Of a stretch of 12,119 nucleotides of DNA, positions 10,001-12,119 are shown in pieces. Numbering within the stretch: position 1 is the first letter of the stretch; each line of letters begins with the position of its first letter. Below the pieces are notes generated by a model. That model was not told the DNA's origin, ran no database searches, and was given only the letters and a program-made list of their open reading frames with translations. Origin of the DNA: Polyrhizophydium stewartii (lineage: Eukaryota; Chytridiomycota; Chytridiomycetes; Rhizophydiales); contig JADGIZ010000536.1 of NCBI GenBank assembly GCA_027604665.1, positions 1 through 12,119 on the forward strand. The letters run 5' to 3'. Made by a program: the position numbers and the translations under genes.

Positions 10001-10337
10001 CGGGATCAATCCGGATATTGTCACATTCACGCGAGTCATGCAGGCAAGAGCGGCAGCAGTAGCAGCAGCATCGACGGGCGATGGCGAGGCGGATACTGGC
10101 CGGTCGCGCGGGCTTGCTGCGCGCGCGGTCGGTGGCGGCCAGGCAGAGGCAGGGACCGGCGTGTCTGCAGCCGCGGCACCAGGCGGGTCGCGGTCCGCGG
10201 GTCGTGTGCCTGGCGATGGGCTTGGCCTGGGTCAGGTCCAGGAAGTGCTCGACACGCTTGGCCCGTCGACCATGGACGCGTTTGACTTTGAGCTCGAGGA
10301 CGACGGGGTCGAGCCTCGCGCAGACCCATCCAGATAA
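7066..10337 (+). CDS. Pentatricopeptide-repeat (PPR) protein, probably mitochondrial
   Basis: Proposed join 7066-7435, 7522-10337; 1,061 residues ending at TAA. The first exon starts MQRSVGAAARRLVPAPGR and stays rich in Arg/Ala with almost no acidic residues, as expected of a mitochondrial presequence. The core has seven contiguous PPR motifs of exactly 35 residues (residues 528-772; nt 8733-9467), with a degenerate eighth (773-807) and another clear one at 922-956 (nt 9915-10019). More degenerate helical repeats precede the core (about nt 8320-8590). The low-complexity C-terminus ends in an acidic tail (FDFELEDDG). PPR proteins bind single-stranded organellar RNA, one base per repeat, and act in mitochondrial RNA stability, processing or translation. 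I cannot name the ortholog. The PPR core is certain; the N-terminus is not, since the frame carrying the repeats is open back to 6921 without any intron. Confidence 0.88.
7436..7521 (+). other. Proposed intron of the PPR gene
   Basis: Donor gtctgc is weak apart from G at +5. A ctgat branch-like site is followed by acceptor cctgcag, in phase 1. Splicing joins the presequence frame (ARQFRNG) to the PPR frame (LRADRSLPAATAWLAKRPK). The reason to propose it is that the frame upstream of 7522 leading directly into the PPR part is Arg/Cys/Pro-rich and unlike a protein N-terminus, while the other frame is presequence-like. Confidence 0.5.
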
Positions 10338-10553
10338 ACAGAGATACACACGCCATTCTGCTCATGTGTGCACCGTGTGCACATGTGATAGGGCAAGTGC
10401 TTTCAGCGCTGAGCAGAGTGACCCATGTGTGCGTGTGTGTGTGTGTGTGTAGGTGTGTGTATTGTGCAGTGCAGGCTGGGTGCGATGTTGGGTCAGGAAG
10501 GGGTTGCATTGGGGCAAATCTTGCGACGAGAAGCGAGTCGGCGCTGAGTGCAT
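10338..10553. other. Convergent intergenic region between the PPR gene and ARG8
   Basis: Both genes end here, so the region must hold two 3' ends and polyadenylation sites. No AATAAA is visible on either strand. Its notable content is a TG microsatellite; the rest shows no coding sign, as the short frames crossing it have no recognisable composition. Confidence 0.6.
10426..10460 (+). repeat. TG dinucleotide microsatellite
   Basis: A (TG)n run with one CG interruption near 10432 and one AG interruption at 10451-10452 lies between two convergent genes. Such tracts are expected to vary in length between strains. Confidence 0.9.
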
Positions 10554-12119
10554 TCACAGATCCTTGCCGGAGCCAATGACGCCCTCCATGATGCCGAGGA
10601 CCTCCTCAAAGACCTCTGCGGCGCGGTCGATCTGCTCGAGCGAGACGATCAGGGGCGGGATGAGCCGGATGGTGTTGCAGCCAGCCGAGACGAGGAGGAC
10701 GCCGCGCTCCCTGGCGAGGCGGACAAACATCTGTGGGTCGACGTTCTCGCGAAAGGCGATTCCCTGGATGAGGCCCCGGCCGCGCACGTCGACAATGAGC
10801 GGCGACGCGTCCTTGAGCTCGAGCATGCGCGCGCGCAGGTGGACGCCCGCGCGCTGGACGGCGGCCAGGAACTCTGGCGACGAGATGGTGCGCCAAGTGT
10901 GCGCGCCGACACGCGTGGCGAACGGCGAGCCGCCAAACGTGGTGCCGTGGTCGCCCGGCTTGATGCACGCTGCGACGCGCTCGCTGACAATCACGGCGCC
11001 GATGGGCAGGCCGCTTGCAAGCGGCTTGGCGAGCGAGACCACGTCCGGCACGACGCCCGCGTGCTCAAAGGCGAACATGGTGCCCGTGCGGCCCACGCCG
11101 CACTGGATCTCGTCAAAGATGAGCAGCGCGCCGACGGCGTCGCAGCGCGCGCGCACGGCCGCAAGGAACTCGGGCTTGGCCTCGTGGATGCCGCCCTCGC
11201 CCTGCAGCGGCTCGACAATCACGGCGCATGTGTCCTCGGTGATGAGCGTGTCGAGCGACGAGATGTCGTTGAGCCGCGCCTTGGCGAAGCCGGGCAGCAG
11301 CGGCACAAACGGCTCCTGGTACTTGCGCGTCGGCGTGGCCGACAGCGCGCCCATGGTGCGGCCGTGGAAGGCGTTCTCGAACGATAGGATGTTGAACTTG
11401 GATGCGCCTCCCGAGGTGTACTGGGCAAACTTGCGGGCAAACTTGATGGCGGCTGCATGCGTGCATCAGCGCATTCACGCACATGCACAGTTGCGGCCGA
11501 GGCAGGCAGGCGGGAATGTCAGTCTAGCGCGAGCGATGGACCGGCAAGCCGGAACGCGGGAACGGCCGAGTGTGTGTGTGACGCGCATGACATCACCGCA
11601 CCTTCGTTGGCCTCTGTGCCCGAGTTGCAGAAAAACACCTTGGCGGCGCCAAGCCGCTCGGCAGCGCCGCGCTCGACGCAGGCGCTCTCTGCGGCGCGCA
11701 CGCCGTCGACAATCATGCGGGCGAGCGGGCCGGCGTGCTCGTGGTGGTAGAGGTTGGAGAGGTGCACGAGCTTGGAGGCCTGGTCTGCGACGACGGCGGC
11801 GACGCCTGGGTCGGCGTGGCCGAGGGCGTTGACGGCGATGCCGGCCGTGAAGTCGAGGTAGCGGCGGCCCTGCGTGTCGAACAGCACGGCGCCGGAGCCG
11901 TGGCTGAAGACGATGTTGGGGCGGGCGTACAGCTGCAGCAGCACGTCGGCGTCGCGCGCGATCTGGTCGTTGACCTGCGCCTGCGTCTGCAGCGGCTGGT
12001 CGGCGTGGTGCGCGGGCGGGTGCGGCGCGGGCCGCGGCTGCGCCTGGGCCGGGTCGCGCACGCGCAGCGATGTGGACAGCGGGCGGGCGAGCTGCGCCGA
12101 TAGCAGTGGGGGGCGGGGG
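10554..12119 (-). CDS. ARG8: Acetylornithine aminotransferase, mitochondrial (5' partial, two exons)
   Basis: Join on the minus strand: 12119-11602, then 11452-10554; about 471 residues visible. It is a class-III PLP aminotransferase that converts N-acetylglutamate semialdehyde and glutamate to N-acetylornithine and 2-oxoglutarate in arginine synthesis, in the fungal mitochondrial matrix. Visible motifs in order: LYARPNIVFSHGSG and YLDFTAGIAVNALGHADP near the N-terminus; VFFCNSGTEANE then AAIKFARKF across the intron (PLP phosphate site); FENAFHGRTMGALSATP; EPLQGEGGI; LIFDEIQCGVGRTG (PLP-binding Asp); SLAKPLASGLPIGAV, with the Schiff-base Lys codon at 11025-11027; and GTTFGGSPFA. The frame stays open to the edge with LLSAQLARPLSTSLRV, a typical presequence without acidic residues, so the start codon lies beyond the window; the GTG at 12061 is not the start. 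Ornithine aminotransferase is the closest alternative, but the NSGTEANEAAIKFARK wording and the presequence favour ARG8. Confidence 0.93.
11453..11601 (-). other. Intron of ARG8
   Basis: Read on the minus strand, the donor gtgcgg follows the first base of a codon after SGTEANE. A ctgac branch-like sequence occurs mid-intron and a gctgat nearer the acceptor gcatgcag. Joining gives SGTEANEAAIKFARK, exactly the conserved aminotransferase sequence, so the borders are well fixed. The intron contains a (CA)5 run (11571-11580 on the plus strand as TG) and an in-frame stop. Confidence 0.92.

Noticed and set aside
8301..10349. A 682-residue open frame on the minus strand
   Set aside because: It mirrors the PPR coding region; composition (Arg/His/Val/Leu) is an antisense shadow of GC-rich codons and no family is recognisable.
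12059..12061. GTG as start codon of ARG8
   Set aside because: The frame remains open upstream with a presequence-like stretch, and non-ATG starts are not expected for a eukaryotic nuclear gene.

Overview
The window is a compact stretch of a GC-rich eukaryotic nuclear genome, most likely fungal. It holds four protein-coding genes interrupted by short spliceosomal introns (71-149 nt) with CTGAC/TTGAC-like branch sites and CAG acceptors. Supporting a fungus are the tight gene packing, a mitochondrial acetylornithine aminotransferase of the yeast ARG8 type, a fungal-style mitochondrial pentatricopeptide-repeat (PPR) protein and a very large Q-rich transcription-type protein. I cannot place it to a phylum; an early-diverging filamentous fungus or a GC-rich basidiomycete would both fit. 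I see no bacterial, viral, transposon, tRNA, rRNA or CRISPR sequence.

Layout: (1) 2-6069 (+): a very large glutamine-rich protein, cut by the left edge of the window. Splicing six introns between 1651 and 3036 gives one continuous frame of 1,831 residues in the window. It carries huge polyQ tracts, a small helical domain split over three exons, a second Q/P/G-rich half, an acidic region with nuclear-localisation-like basic clusters, and a folded-looking C-terminus. It resembles a transcriptional coactivator of the Mediator Med15/Gal11 kind, but that assignment is tentative. (2) 6266-6877 (+): a 203-residue LURP-one-related (tubby C-terminal-like) domain protein with a textbook N-myristoylation motif. 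(3) 7066-10337 (+): a long PPR protein with one proposed intron, a basic probably mitochondrial presequence and at least seven contiguous repeats of exactly 35 residues. (4) 10554-12119 (-): acetylornithine aminotransferase (ARG8), with one intron; its N-terminus runs off the right edge.

The first three genes are in tandem on the + strand with gaps of about 190 nt. The PPR gene and ARG8 are convergent, separated by about 216 nt containing a TG microsatellite. PPR and ARG8 products both look mitochondrial, but there is no evidence that the four genes form a pathway; in a fungus such neighbourhoods are usually incidental. No new multi-gene system is evident. The points most worth a second look are the architecture of the Q-rich protein, the myristoylated LURP-one-related protein, the readable PPR code, and a consistent splice-donor pattern (G at +5 in all eight proposed introns).
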